Assembly: GCA_948099385.1 (NCBI GenBank) | Contig: CANUEZ040000198.1 | Coordinates: forward strand, 1,874,501-1,938,500 | Origin: Fasciola hepatica | Taxonomy: Eukaryota > Platyhelminthes > Trematoda > Plagiorchiida > Fasciolidae | Length of the DNA: 64,000 bases | Reading direction: 5' to 3' | Part shown: in pieces, positions 49,801 to 63,974 of the stretch | How the letters are laid out: the number at the start of each line of letters is the position of its first letter | How positions within the stretch are numbered: the first letter of the stretch is position 1 | The notes under the pieces: model-generated | What the model saw: the letters and a program-made list of their open reading frames with translations, nothing else | Database searches by the model: none | What the model was told of the DNA's origin: nothing | Program-made: the position numbers and the translations under genes

Positions 49801-52800
49801 CACTTGACGGTGGGTGTGTAACAATAAGGATCATGCTGCTGTGTTCTCATCCCAATTTGATTCGTCTGTTTGGCGCAACAACAACAACGAGCACATTGCA
49901 TTTGACTACTCAACTGTGTGCAGTAGACGAACACTTTTCCCAATTGGTTTCTTTATGCACACTGATTTGCTAAAGCACATAAACACGATCCGGTTGTATA
50001 TTGGAATTGAAAATGACAGACGATTTGTTGGCACTGAAAATTAGTCTCTCATATATTCCCATTAGAAAGATCGAACGAAAAGTAAACAAAGCAAACTGAA
50101 TTGTTCCATTTCTCTAACTGGTCGCATTCGTGCACAAATCATTTCAAAATTCAACTGTGCCTGTAGACAAGAGAGAACCGATTCGCTCTCATTCTACCAT
50201 ATCTAATCTCACTCTAATCAAATACGAATATTATTATTCAAGTATGCTCACTCTCATTTGATCGGATACGTCAATCAATGTACATTGTTCGTTTCTCATC
50301 TTTCTTGATTGTAGAAGCAGAGAAAAAGGAAGGAGGTGAGTTGTGTTATTGATCATGTTGCAGTTTGGTCTTTTTCATTTGTTCCACATGATTCACTTGA
50401 CGGTGGGTGTGTAACAATAAGGATCATGCTGCTGTGTTCTCATCCCAATTTGATTCGTCTGTTTGGCGCAACAACAACAACGAGCACATTGCATTTGACT
50501 ACTCAACTGTGTGCAGTAGACGAACACTTTTCCCAATTGGTTTCTTTATGCACACTGATTTGCTACAGCACATAAACACGATCCGGTTGTATATTGGAAT
50601 TGAAAATGACAGACGATTTGTTGGCACTGAAAATTAGTCTCTCATATATTCCCATTAGATAGATCGAACGAAAAGTAAACAAAGCAAACTGAATTGTTCC
50701 ATTTCTCTCACTGGTCGCATTCGTGCACAAATCATTTGAAAATTCAACTGTGCCTGTAGACAAGAGAGAACCGATTCGCTCTCATTCTACCATATCTAAT
50801 CTCACTCTAATCAAATACGAATATTATTATTCAAGTATGCTCACTCTCATTTGATCGGATACGTCAATCAATGTACATTGTTCGTTTCTCATCTTTCTTG
50901 ATTGTAGAAGCAGAGAAAAAGGAAGGAGGTGAGTTGTGTTATTGATCATGTTGCAGTTTGGTCTTTTTCATTTGTTCCACATGATTCACTTGACGGTGGG
51001 TGTGTAACAATAAGGATCATGCTGCTGTGTTCTCATCCCAATTTGATTCGTCTGTTTGGCGCAACAACAACAACGAGCACATTGCATTTGACTACTCAAC
51101 TGTGTGCAGTAGACGAACACTTTTCCCAATTGGTTTCTTTATGCACACTGATTTGCTAAAGCACATAAACACGATCCGGTTGTATATTGGAATTGAAAAT
51201 GACAGACGATTTGTTGGCACTGACAATTGGTCTCTCATATATTCCCATTAGATAGATCAAACGAAAAGTAAACAAAGCAAACTGAATTGTTCCATTTCTC
51301 TAACTGGTCGCATTCGTGCACAAATCATTTGAAAATTCAACTGTGCCTGTAGACAAGAGAGAACCGATTCGCTCTCATTCTACCATATCTAATCTCACTC
51401 TAATCAAATACGAATATTATTATTCAAGTATGCTCACTCTCATTTGATCGGATACGTCAATCAATGTACATTGTTCGTTTCTCATCTTTCTTGATTGTAG
51501 AAGCAGAGAAAAAGGAAGGAGGTGAGTTGTGTTATTGATCATGTTGCAGTTTGGTCTTTTTCATTTGTTCCACATGATTCACTTGACGGTGGGTGTGTAA
51601 CAATAAGGATCATGCTGCTGTGTTCTCATCCCAATTTGATTCGTCTGTTTGGCGCAACAACAACAACGAGCACATTGCATTTGACTACTCAACTGTGTGC
51701 AGTAGACGAACACTTTTCCCAATTGGTTTCTTTATGCACACTGATTTGCTAAAGCACATAAACACGATCCGGTTGTATATTGGAATTGAAAATGACAGAC
51801 GATTTGTTGGCACTGAAAATTAGTCTCTCATATATTCCCATTAGATAGATCGAACGAAAAGTAAACAAAGCAAACTGAATTGTTCCATTTCTCTAACTGG
51901 TCGCATTCGTGCACAAATCATTTCAAAATTCAACTGTGCCTGTAGACAAGAGCGGACCGATTCGCTCTCATTCTACCATATCTAATCTCACTCTAATCAA
52001 ATACGAATATTATTATTCAAGTATGCTCACTCTCATTTGATCGGATACGTCAATCAATGTACATTGTTCGTTTCTCATCTTTCTTGATTGTAGAAGCAGA
52101 GAAAAAGGAAGGAGGTGAGTTGTGTTATTGATCATGTTGCAGTTTGGTCTTTTTCATTTGTTCCACATGATTCACTTGACGGTGGGTGTGTAACAATAAG
52201 GATCATGCTGCTGTGTTCTCATCCCAATTTGATTCGTCTGTTTGGCGCAACAACAACAACGAGCACATTGCATTTGACTACTCAACTGTGTGCAGTAGAC
52301 GAACACTTTTCCCAATTGGTTTCTATATGCACACTGATTTGCTAAAGCACATAAACACGATCCGGTTGTATATTGGAATTGAAAATGACAGACGATTTGT
52401 TGGCACTGAAAATTAGTCTCTCATATATTCCCATTAGATAGATCGAACGAAAAGTAAACAAAGCAAACTGAATTGTTCCATTTCTCTCACTGGTCGCATT
52501 CGTGCACAAATCATTTGAAAATTCAACTGTGCCTGTAGACAAGAGAGAACCGATTCGCTCTCATTCTACCATATCTAATCTCACTCTAATCAAATACGAA
52601 TATTATTATTCAAGTATGCTCACTCTCATTTGATCGGATACGTCAATCAATGTACATTGTTCGTTTCTCATCTTTCTTGATTGTAGAAGCAGAGAAAAAG
52701 GAAGGAGGTGAGTTGTGTTATTGATCATGTTGCAGTTTGGTCTTTTTCATTTGTTCCACATGATTCACTTGACGGTGGGTGTGTAACAATAAGGATCATG

Positions 52801-55800
52801 CTGCTGTGTTCTCATCCCAATTTGATTCGTCTGTTTGGCGCAACAACAACAACGAGCACATTGCATTTGACTACTCAACTGTGTGCAGTAGACGAACACT
52901 TTTCCCAATTGGTTTCTTTATGCACACTGATTTGCTAAAGCACATAAACACGATCCGGTTGTATATTGGAATTGAAAATGACAGACGATTTGTTGGCACT
53001 GAAAATTAGTCTCTCATATATTCCCATTAGATAGATCGAACGAAAAGTAAACAAAGCAAACTGAATTGTTCCATTTCTCTCACTGGTCGCATTCGTGCAC
53101 AAATCATTTGAAAATTCAACTGTGCCTGTAGACAAGAGAGAACCGATTCGCTCTCATTCTACCATATCTAATCTCACTCTAATCAAATACGAATATTATT
53201 ATTCAAGTATGCTCACTCTCATTTGATCGGATACGTCAATCAATGTACATTGTTCGTTTCTCATCTTTCTTGATTGTAGAAGCAGAGAAAAAGGAAGGAG
53301 GTGAGTTGTGTTATTGATCATGTTGCAGTTTGGTCTTTTTCATTTGTTCCACATGATTCACTTGACGGTGGGTGTGTAACAATAAGGATCATGCTGCTGT
53401 GTTCTCATCCCAATTTGATTCGTCTGTTTGGCGCAACAACAACAACGAGCACATTGCATTTGACTACTCAACTGTGTGCAGTAGACGAACACTTTTCCCA
53501 ATTGGTTTCTTTATGCACACTGATTTGCTAAAGCACATAAACACGATCCGGTTGTATATTGGAATTGAAAATGACAGACGATTTGTTGGCACTGAAAATT
53601 AGTCTCTCATATATTCCCATTAGATAGATCGAACGAAAAGTAAACAAAGCAAACTGAATTGTTCCATTTCTCTCACTGGTCGCATTCGTGCACAAATCAT
53701 TTGAAAATTCAACTGTGCCTGTAGACAAGAGAGAACCGATTCGCTCTCATTCTACCATATCTAATCTCACTCTAATCAAATACGAATATTATTATTCAAG
53801 TATGCTCACTCTCATTTGATCGGATACGTCAATCAATGTACATTGTTCGTTTCTCATCTTTCTTGATTGTAGAAGCAGAGAAAAAGGAAGGAGGTGAGTT
53901 GTGTTATTGATCATGTTGCAGTTTGGTCTATTTCATTTGTTCCACATGATTCACTTGACGGTGGGTGTGTAACAATAAGGATCATGCTGCTGTGTTCTCA
54001 TCCCAATTTGATTCGTCTGTTTGGCGCAACAACAACAACGAGCACATTGCATTTGACTACTCAACTGTGTGCAGTAGACGAACACTTTTCCCAATTGGTT
54101 TCTTTATGCACACTGATTTGCTAAAGCACATAAACACGATCCGGTTGTATATTGGAATTGAAAATGACAGACGATTTGTTGGCACTGAAAATTAGTCTCT
54201 CATATATTCCCATTAGATAGATCGAACGAAAAGTAAACAAAGCAAACTGAATTGTTCCATTTCTCTAACTGGTCGCATTCGTGCACAAATCATTTGAAAA
54301 TTCAACTGTGCCTGTAGACAAGAGAGAACCGATTCGCTCTCATTCTACCATATCTAATCTCACTCTAATCAAATACGAATATTATTATTCAAGTATGCTC
54401 ACTCTCATTTGATCGGATACGTTAATCAATGTACATTGATCGTTTCTCATCTTTCTTGATTGTAGAAGCAGAGAAAAAGGAAGGAGGTGAGTTGTGTTAT
54501 TGATCATGTTGCAGTTTGGTCTTTTTCATTTGTTCCACATGATTCACTTGACGGTGGGTGTGTAACAATAAGGATCATGCTGCTGTGTTCTCATCCCAAT
54601 TTGATTCGTCTGTTTGGCGCAACAACAACAACGAGCACATTGCATTTGACTACTCAACTGTGTGCAGTAGACGAACACTTTTCCCAATTGGTTTCTATAT
54701 GCACACTGATTTGCTAAAGCACATAAACACGATCCGGTTGTATATTGGAATTGAAAATGACAGACGATTTGTTGGCACTGAAAATTAGTCTCTCATATAT
54801 TCCCATTAGATAGATCGAACGAAAAGTAAACAAAGCAAACTGAATTGTTCCATTTCTCTAACTGGTCGCATTCGTGCACAAATCATTTGAAAATTCAACT
54901 GTGCCTGTAGACAAGAGAGAACCGATTCGCTCTCATTCTACCATATCTAATCTCACTCTAATCAAATACGAATATTATTATTCAAGTATGCTCACTCTCA
55001 TTTGATCGGATACGTCAATCAATGTACATTGTTCGTTTCTCATCTTTCTTGATTGTAGAAGCAGAGAAAAAGGAAGGAGGTGAGTTGTGTTATTGATCAT
55101 GTTGCAGTTTGGTCTTTTTCATTTGTTCCACATGATTCACTTGACGGTGGGTGTGTAACAATAAGGATCATGCTGCTGTGTTCTCATCCCAATTTGATTC
55201 GTCTGTTTGGCGCAACAACAACAACGAGCACATTGCATTTGACTACTCAACTGTGTGCAGTAGACGAACACTTTTCCCAATTGGTTTCTTTATGCACACT
55301 GATTTGCTAAAGCACATAAACACGATCCGGTTGTATATTGGAATTGAAAATGACAGACGATTTGTTGGCACTGAAAATTAGTCTCTCATATATTCCCATT
55401 AGATAGATCGAACGAAAAGTAAACAAAGCAAACTGAATTGTTCCATTTCTCTAACTGGTCGCATTCGTGCACAAATCATTTGAAAATTCAACTGTGCCTG
55501 TAGACAAGAGAGAACCGATTCGCTCTCATTCTACCATATCTAATCTCACTCTAATCAAATACGAATATTATTATTCAAGTATGCTCACTCTCATTTGATC
55601 GGATACGTCAATCAATGTACATTGTTCGTTTCTCATCTTTCTTGATTGTAGAAGCAGAGAAAAAGGAAGGAGGTGAGTTGTGTTATTGATCATGTTGCAG
55701 TTTGGTCTTTTTCATTTGTTCCACATGATTCACTTGACAGTGGGTGTGTAACAATAAGGATCATGCTGCTGTGTTCTCATCCCAATTTGATTCGTCTGTT

Positions 55801-58800
55801 TGGCGCAACAACAACAACGAGCACATTGCATTTGACTACTCAACTGTGTGCAGTAGACGAACACTTTTCCCAATTGGTTTCTTTATGCACACTGATTTGC
55901 TAAAGCACATAAACACGATCCGGTTGTATATTGGAATTGAAAATGACAGACGATTTGTTGGCACTGAAAATTAGTCTCTCATATATTCCCATTAGATAGA
56001 TCGAACGAAAAGTAAACAAAGCAAACTGAATTGTTCCATTTCTCTAACTGGTCGCATTCGTGCACAAATCATTTGAAAATTCAACTGTGCCTGTAGACAA
56101 GAGAGAACCGATTCGCTCTCATTCTACCATATCTAATCTCACTCTAATCAAATACGAATATTATTATTCAAGTATGCTCACTCTCATTTGATCGGATACG
56201 TTAATCAATGTACATTGATCGTTTCTCATCTTTCTTGATTGTAGAAGCAGAGAAAAAGGAAGGAGGTGAGTTGTGTTATTGATCATGTTGCAGTTTGGTC
56301 TTTTTCATTTGTTCCACATGATTCACTTGACGGTGGGTGTGTAACAATAAGGATCATGCTGCTGTGTTCTCATCCCAATTTGATTCGTCTGTTTGGCGCA
56401 ACAACAACAACGAGCACATTGCATTTGACTACTCAACTGTGTGCAGTAGACGAACACTTTTCCCAATTGGTTTCTATATGCACACTGATTTGCTAAAGCA
56501 CATAAACACGATCCGGTTGTATATTGGAATTGAAAATGACAGACGATTTGTTGGCACTGAAAATTAGTCTCTCATACATTCCCATTAGATAGATCGAACG
56601 AAAAGTAAACAAAGCAAACTGAATTGTTCCATTTCTCTAACTGGTCGCATTCGTGCACAAATCATTTGAAAATTCAACTGTGCCTGTAGACAAGAGAGAA
56701 CCGATTCGCTCTCATTCTACCATATCTAATCTCACTCTAATCAAATACGAATATTATTATTCAAGTATGCTCACTCTCATTTGATCGGATACGTCAATCA
56801 ATGTACATTGTTCGTTTCTCATCTTTCTTGATTGTAGAAGCAGAGAAAAAGGAAGGAGGTGAGTTGTGTTATTGATCATGTTGCAGTTTGGTCTTTTTCA
56901 TTTGTTCCACATGATTCACTTGACGGTGGGTGTGTAACAATAAGGATCATGCTGCTGTGTTCTCATCCCAATTTGATTCGTCTGTTTGGCGCAACAACAA
57001 CAACGAGCACATTGCATTTGACTACTCAACTGTGTGCAGTAGACGAACACTTTTCCCAATTGGTTTCTTTATGCACACTGATTTGCTAAAGCACATAAAC
57101 ACGATCCGGTTGTATATTGGAATTGAAAATGACAGACGATTTGTTGGCACTGAAAATTAGTCTCTCATATATTCCCATTAGATAGATCGAACGAAAAGTA
57201 AACAAAGCAAACTGAATTGTTCCATTTCTCTAACTGGTCGCATTCGTGCACAAATCATTTGAAAATTCAACTGTGCCTGTAGACAAGAGAGAACCGATTC
57301 GCTCTCATTCTACCATATCTAATCTCACTCTAATCAAATACGAATATTATTATTCAAGTATGCTCACTCTCATTTGATCGGATACGTCAATCAATGTACA
57401 TTGTTCGTTTCTCATCTTTCTTGATTGTAGAAGCAGAGAAAAAGGAAGGAGGTGAGTTGTGTTATTGATCATGTTGCAGTTTGGTCTTTTTCATTTGTTC
57501 CACATGATTCACTTGACGGTGGGTGTGTAACAATAAGGATCATGCTGCTGTGTTCTCATCCCAATTTGATTCGTCTGTTTGGCGCAACAACAACAACGAG
57601 CACATTGCATTTGACTACTCAACTGTGTGCAGTAGACGAACACTTTTCCCAATTGGTTTCTTTATGCACACTGATTTGCTAAAGCACATAAACACGATCC
57701 GGTTGTATATTGGAATTGAAAATGACAGACGATTTGTTGGCACTGAAAATTAGTCTCTCATATATTCCCATTAGATAGATCGAACGAAAAGTAAACAAAG
57801 CAAACTGAATTGTTCCATTTCTCTAACTGGTCGCATTCGTGCACAAATCATTTGAAAATTCAACTGTGCCTGTAGACAAGAGAGAACCGATTCGCTCTCA
57901 TTCTACCATATCTAATCTCACTCTAATCAAATACGAATATTATTATTCAGGTATGCTCACTCTCATTTGATCGGATACGTCAATCAATGTACATTGATCG
58001 TTTCTCATCTTTCTTGATTGTAGAAGCAGAGAAAAAGGAAGGAGGTGAGTTGTGTTATTGATCATGTTGCAGTTTGGTCTTTTTCATTTGTTCCACATGA
58101 TTCACTTGACGGTGGGTGTGTAACAATAAGGATCATGCTGCTGTGTTCTCATCCCAATTTGATTCGTCTGTTTGGCGCAACAACAACAACGAGCACATTG
58201 CATTTGACTACTCAACTGTGTGCAGTAGACGAACACTTTTCCCAATTGGTTTCTTTATGCACACTGATTTGCTAAAGCACATAAACACGATCCGGTTGTA
58301 TATTGGAATTGAAAATGACAGACGATTTGTTGGCACTGAAAATTAGTCTCTCATATATTCCCATTAGATAGATCGAACGAAAAGTAAACAAAGCAAACTG
58401 AATTGTTCCATTTCTCTCACTGGTCGCATTCGTGCACAAATCATTTGAAAATTCAACTGTGCCTGTAGACAAGAGAGAACCGATTCGCTCTCATTCTACC
58501 ATATCTAATCTCACTCTAATCAAATACGAATATTATTATTCAAGTATGCTCACTCTCGTTTGATCGGATACGTCAATCAATGTACATTGTTCGTTTCTCA
58601 TCTTTCTTGATTGTAGAAGCAGAGAAAAAGGAAGGAGGTGAGTTGTGTTATTGATCATGTTGCAGTTTGGTCTTTTTCATTTGTTCCACATGATTCACTT
58701 GACGGTGGGTGTGTAACAATAAGGATCATGCTGCTGTGTTCTCATCCCAATTTGATTCGTCTGTTTGGCGCAACAACAACAACGAGCACATTGCATTTGA

Positions 58801-61800
58801 CTACTCAACTGTGTGCAGTAGACGAACACTTTTCCCAATTGGTTTCTATATGCACACTGATTTGCTAAAGCACATAAACACGATCCGGTTGTATATTGGA
58901 ATTGAAAATGACAGACGATTTGTTGGCACTGAAAATTAGTCTCTCATATATTCCCATTAGATAGATCAAACGAAAAGTAAACAAAGCAAACTGAATTGTT
59001 CCATTTCTCTAACTGGTCGCATTCGTGCACAAATCATTTGAAAATTCAACTGTGCCTGTAGACAAGAGAGAACCGATTCGCTCTCATTCTACCATATCTA
59101 ATCTCACTCTAATCAAATACGAATATTATTATTCAAGTATGCTCACTCTCATTTGATCGGATACGTCAATCAATGTACATTGTTCGTTTCTCATCTTTCT
59201 TGATTGTAGAAGCAGAGAAAAAGGAAGGAGGTGAGTTGTGTTATTGATCATGTTGCAGTTTGGTCTTTTTCATTTGTTCCACATGATTCACTTGACGGTG
59301 GGTGTGTAACAATAAGGATCATGCTGCTGTGTTCTCATCCCAATTTGATTTGTCTGTTTGGCGCAACAACAACAACGAGCACATTGCATTTGACTACTCA
59401 ACTGTGTGCAGTAGACGAACACTTTTCCCAATTGGTTTCTTTATGCACACTGATTTGCTAAAGCACATAAACACGATCCGGTTGTATATTGGAATTGAAA
59501 ATGACAGACGATTTGTTGGCACTGAAAATTAGTCTCTCATATATTCCCATTAGATAGATCGAACGAAAAGTAAACAAAGCAAACTGAATTGTTCCATTTC
59601 TCTCACTGGTCGCATTCGTGCACAAATCATTTGAAAATTCAACTGTGCCTGTAGACAAGAGAGAACCGATTCGCTCTCATTCTACCATATCTAATCTCAC
59701 TCTAATCAAATACGAATATTATTATTCAAGTATGCTCACTCTCATTTGATCGGATACGTCAATCAATGTACATTGTTCGTTTCTCATCTTTCTTGATTGT
59801 AGAAGCAGAGAAAAAGGAAGGAGGTGAGTTGTGTTATTGATCATGTTGCAGTTTGGTCTTTTTCATTTGTTCCACATGATTCACTTGACGGTGGGTGTGT
59901 AACAATAAGGATCATGCTGCTGTGTTCTCATCCCAATTTGATTCGTCTGTTTGGCGCAACAACAACAACGAGCACATTGCATTTGACTACTCAACTGTGT
60001 GCAGTAGACGAACACTTTTCCCAATTGGTTTCTTTATGCACACTGATTTGCTAAAGCACATAAACACGATCCGGTTGTATATTGGAATTGAAAATGACAG
60101 ACGATTTGTTGGCACTGAAAATTAGTCTCTCATATATTCCCATTAGATAGATCGAACGAAAAGTAAACAAAGCAAACTGAATTGTTCCATTTCTCTAACT
60201 GGTCGCATTCGTGCACAAATCATTTGAAAATTCAACTGTGCCTGTAGACAAGAGAGAACCGATTCGCTCTCATTCTACCATATCTAATCTCACTCTAATC
60301 AAATACGAATATTATTATTCAAGTATGCTCACTCTCATTTGATCGGATACGTCAATCAATGTACATTGTTCGTTTCGCATCTTTCTTGATTGTAGAAGCA
60401 GAGAAAAAGGAAGGAGGTGAGTTGTGTTATTGATCATGTTGTAGTTTGGTCTTTTTCATTTGTTCCACATGATTCACTTGACGGTGGGTGTGTAACAATA
60501 AGGCTTATGCTGCTGTGTTCTCATCCCAATTTGATTCGTCTGTTTGGCGCAACAACAACAACGAGCACATTGCATTTGACTACTCAACTGTGTGCAGTAG
60601 ACGAACACTTTTCCCAATTGGTTTCTTTATGCACACTGATTTGCTAAAGCACATAAACACGATCCGGTTGTATATTGGAATTGAAAATGACAGACGATTT
60701 GTTGGCACTGAAAATTAGTCTCTCATACATTCCCATTAGATAGATCGAACGAAAAGTAAACAAAGCAAACTGAATTGTTCCATTTCTCTAACTGGTCGCA
60801 TTCGTGCACAAATCATTTGAAAATTCAACTGTGCCTGTAGACAAGAGAGAACCGATTCGCTCTCATTCTACCATATCTAATCTCACTCTAATCAAATACG
60901 AATATTATTATTCAAGTATGCTCACTCTCATTTGATCGGATACGTCAATCAATGTACATTGTTCGTTTCTCATCTTTCTTGATTGTAGAAGCAGAGAAAA
61001 AGGAAGGAGGTGAGTTGTGTTATTGATCATGTTGCAGTTTGGTCTTTTTCATTTGTTCCACATGATTCACTTGACGGTGGGTGTGTAACAATAAGGATCA
61101 TGCTGCTGTGTTCTCATCCCAATTTGATTCGTCTGTTTGGCGCAACAACAACAACGAGCACATTGCATTTGACTACTCAACTGTGTGCAGTAGACGAACA
61201 CTTTTCCCAATTGGTTTCTTTATGCACACTGATTTGCTAAAGCACATAAACACGATCCGGTTGTATATTGGAATTGAAAATGACAGACGATTTGTTGGCA
61301 CTGAAAATTAGTCTCTCATATATTCCCATTAGATAGATCAAACGAAAAGTAAACAAAGCAAACTGAATTGTTCTCTTTCTCTAACTGGTCGCATTCGTGC
61401 ACAAATCATTTGAAAATTCAACTGTGCCTGTAGACAAGAGAGAACCGATTCGCTCTCATTCTACCATATCTAATCTCACTCTAATCAAATACGAATATTA
61501 TTATTCAAGTATGCTCACTCTCATTTGATCGGATACGTCAATCAATGTACATTGTTCGTTTCTCATCTTTCTTGATTGTAGAAGCAGAGAAAAAGGAAGG
61601 AGGTGAGTTGTGTTATTGATCATGTTGCAGTTTGGTCTTTTTCATTTGTTCCACATGATTCACTTGACAGTGGGTGTGTAACAATAAGGATCATGCTGCT
61701 GTGTTCTCATCCCAATTTGATTCGTCTGTTTGGCGCAACAACAACAACGAGCACATTGCATTTGACTACTCAACTGTGTGCAGTAGACGAACACTTTTCC

Positions 61801-63974
61801 CAATTGGTTTCTTTATGCACACTGATTTGCTAAAGCACATAAACACGATCCGGTTGTATATTGGAATTGAAAATGACAGACGATTTGTTGGCACTGAAAA
61901 TTAGTCTCTCATATATTCCCATTAGATAGATCGAACGAAAAGTAAACAAAGCAAACTGAATTGTTCCATTTCTCTAACTGGTCGCATTCGTGCACAAATC
62001 ATTTGAAAATTCAACTGTGCCTGTAGACAAGAGAGAACCGATTCGCTCTCATTCTACCATATCTAATCTCACTCTAATCAAATACGAATATTATTATTCA
62101 AGTATGCTCACTCTCATTTGATCGGATACGTCAATCAATGTACATTGTTCGTTTCTCATCTTTCTTGATTGTAGAAGCAGAGAAAAAGGAAGGAGGTGAG
62201 TTGTGTTATTGATCATGTTGTAGTTTGGTCTTTTTCATTTGTTCCACATGATTCACTTGACGGTGGGTGTGTAACAATAAGGATTATGCTGCTGTGTTCT
62301 CATCCCAATTTGATTCGTCTGTTTGGCGCAACAACAACAACGAGCACATTGCATTTGACTACTCAACTGTGTGCAGTAGACGAACACTTTTCCCAATTGG
62401 TTTCTTTATGCACACTGATTTGCTAAAGCACATAAACACGATCCGGTTGTATATTGGAATTGAAAATGACAGACGATTTGTTGGCACTGAAAATTAGTCT
62501 CTCATACATTCCCATTAGATAGATCGAACGAAAAGTAAACAAAGCAAACTGAATTGTTCCATTTCTCTAACTGGTCGCATTCGTGCACAAATCATTTGAA
62601 AATTCAACTGTGCCTGTAGACAAGAGAGAACCGATTCGCTCTCATTCTACCATATCTAATCTCACTCTAATCAAATACGAATATTATTATTCAAGTATGC
62701 TCACTCTCATTTGATCGGATACGTCAATCAATGTACATTGTTCGTTTCTCATCTTTCTTGATTGTAGAAGCAGAGAAAAAGGAAGGAGGTGAGTTGTGTT
62801 ATTGATCATGTTGCAGTTTGGTCTTTTTCATTTGTTCCACATGATTCACTTGACGGTGGGTGTGTAACAATAAGGATCATGCTGCTGTGTTCTCATCCCA
62901 ATTTGATTCGTCTGTTTGGCGCAACAACAACAACGAGCACATTGCATTTGACTACTCAACTGTGTGCAGTAGACGAACACTTTTCCCAATTGGTTTCTTT
63001 ATGCACACTGATTTGCTAAAGCACATAAACACGATCCGGTTGTATATTGGAATTGAAAATGACAGACGATTTGTTGGCACTGAAAATTAGTCTCTCATAT
63101 ATTCCCATTAGATAGATCAAACGAAAAGTAAACAAAGCAAACTGAATTGTTCTCTTTCTCTAACTGGTCGCATTCGTGCACAAATCATTTGAAAATTCAA
63201 CTGTGCCTGTAGACAAGAGAGAACCGATTCGCTCTCATTCTACCATATCTAATCTCACTCTAATCAAATACGAATATTATTATTCAAGTATGCTCACTCT
63301 CATTTGATCGGATACGTCAATCAATGTACATTGTTCGTTTCTCATCTTTCTTGATTGTAGAAGCAGAGAAAAAGGAAGGAGGTGAGTTGTGTTATTGATC
63401 ATGTTGCAGTTTGGTCTTTTTCATTTGTTCCACATGATTCACTTGACAGTGGGTGTGTAACAATAAGGATCATGCTGCTGTGTTCTCATCCCAATTTGAT
63501 TCGTCTGTTTGGCGCAACAACAACAACGAGCACATTGCATTTGACTACTCAACTGTGTGCAGTAGACGAACACTTTTCCCAATTGGTTTCTTTATGCACA
63601 CTGATTTGCTAAAGCACATAAACACGATCCGGTTGTATATTGGAATTGAAAATGACAGACGATTTGTTGGCACTGAAAATTAGTCTCTCATATATTCCCA
63701 TTAGATAGATCGAACGAAAAGTAAACAAAGCAAACTGAATTGTTCCATTTCTCTAACTGGTCGCATTCGTGCACAAATCATTTGAAAATTCAACTGTGCC
63801 TGTAGACAAGAGAGAACCGATTCGCTCTCATTCTACCATATCTAATCTCACTCTAATCAAATACGAATATTATTATTCAAGTATGCTCACTCTCATTTGA
63901 TCGGATACGTCAATCAATGTACATTGTTCGTTTCTCATCTTTCTTGATTGTAGAAGCAGAGAAAAAGGAAGGAG
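34897..63974 (+). CDS. Series of 50 identical 21-nt micro-exon cassettes
   Basis: Cassettes lie at 34897+593k to 34917+593k for k = 0 to 49. Each begins AAGCAGAGAA and ends GGAAGGAG, preceded by TTTCTCATCTTTCTTGATTG and TAG (pyrimidine-rich acceptor) and followed by GTGAGTTG (near-consensus donor). The exon is pure purine apart from one C, a typical splicing-enhancer composition. It is a multiple of three and open in all phases: R-S-R-E-K-G-R in the phase predicted by 33986-34043, E-A-E-K-K-E-G if entered from exon 1 directly, K-Q-R-K-R-K-E in phase zero. By eye 49 of 50 are identical. Introns would be 572 nt each. Expression is not shown by the sequence. Confidence 0.6.
40827..40847 (+). CDS. 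The single variant micro-exon in the array
   Basis: The eleventh cassette has G for A at its ninth base (AGAGGAAAAG). This is Lys to Glu in the E-A-E-K-K-E-G phase and synonymous (GAA to GGA changes Glu to Gly) only outside it: in the phase-two reading it gives Gly for Glu. The splice sites are unchanged. Confidence 0.6.
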
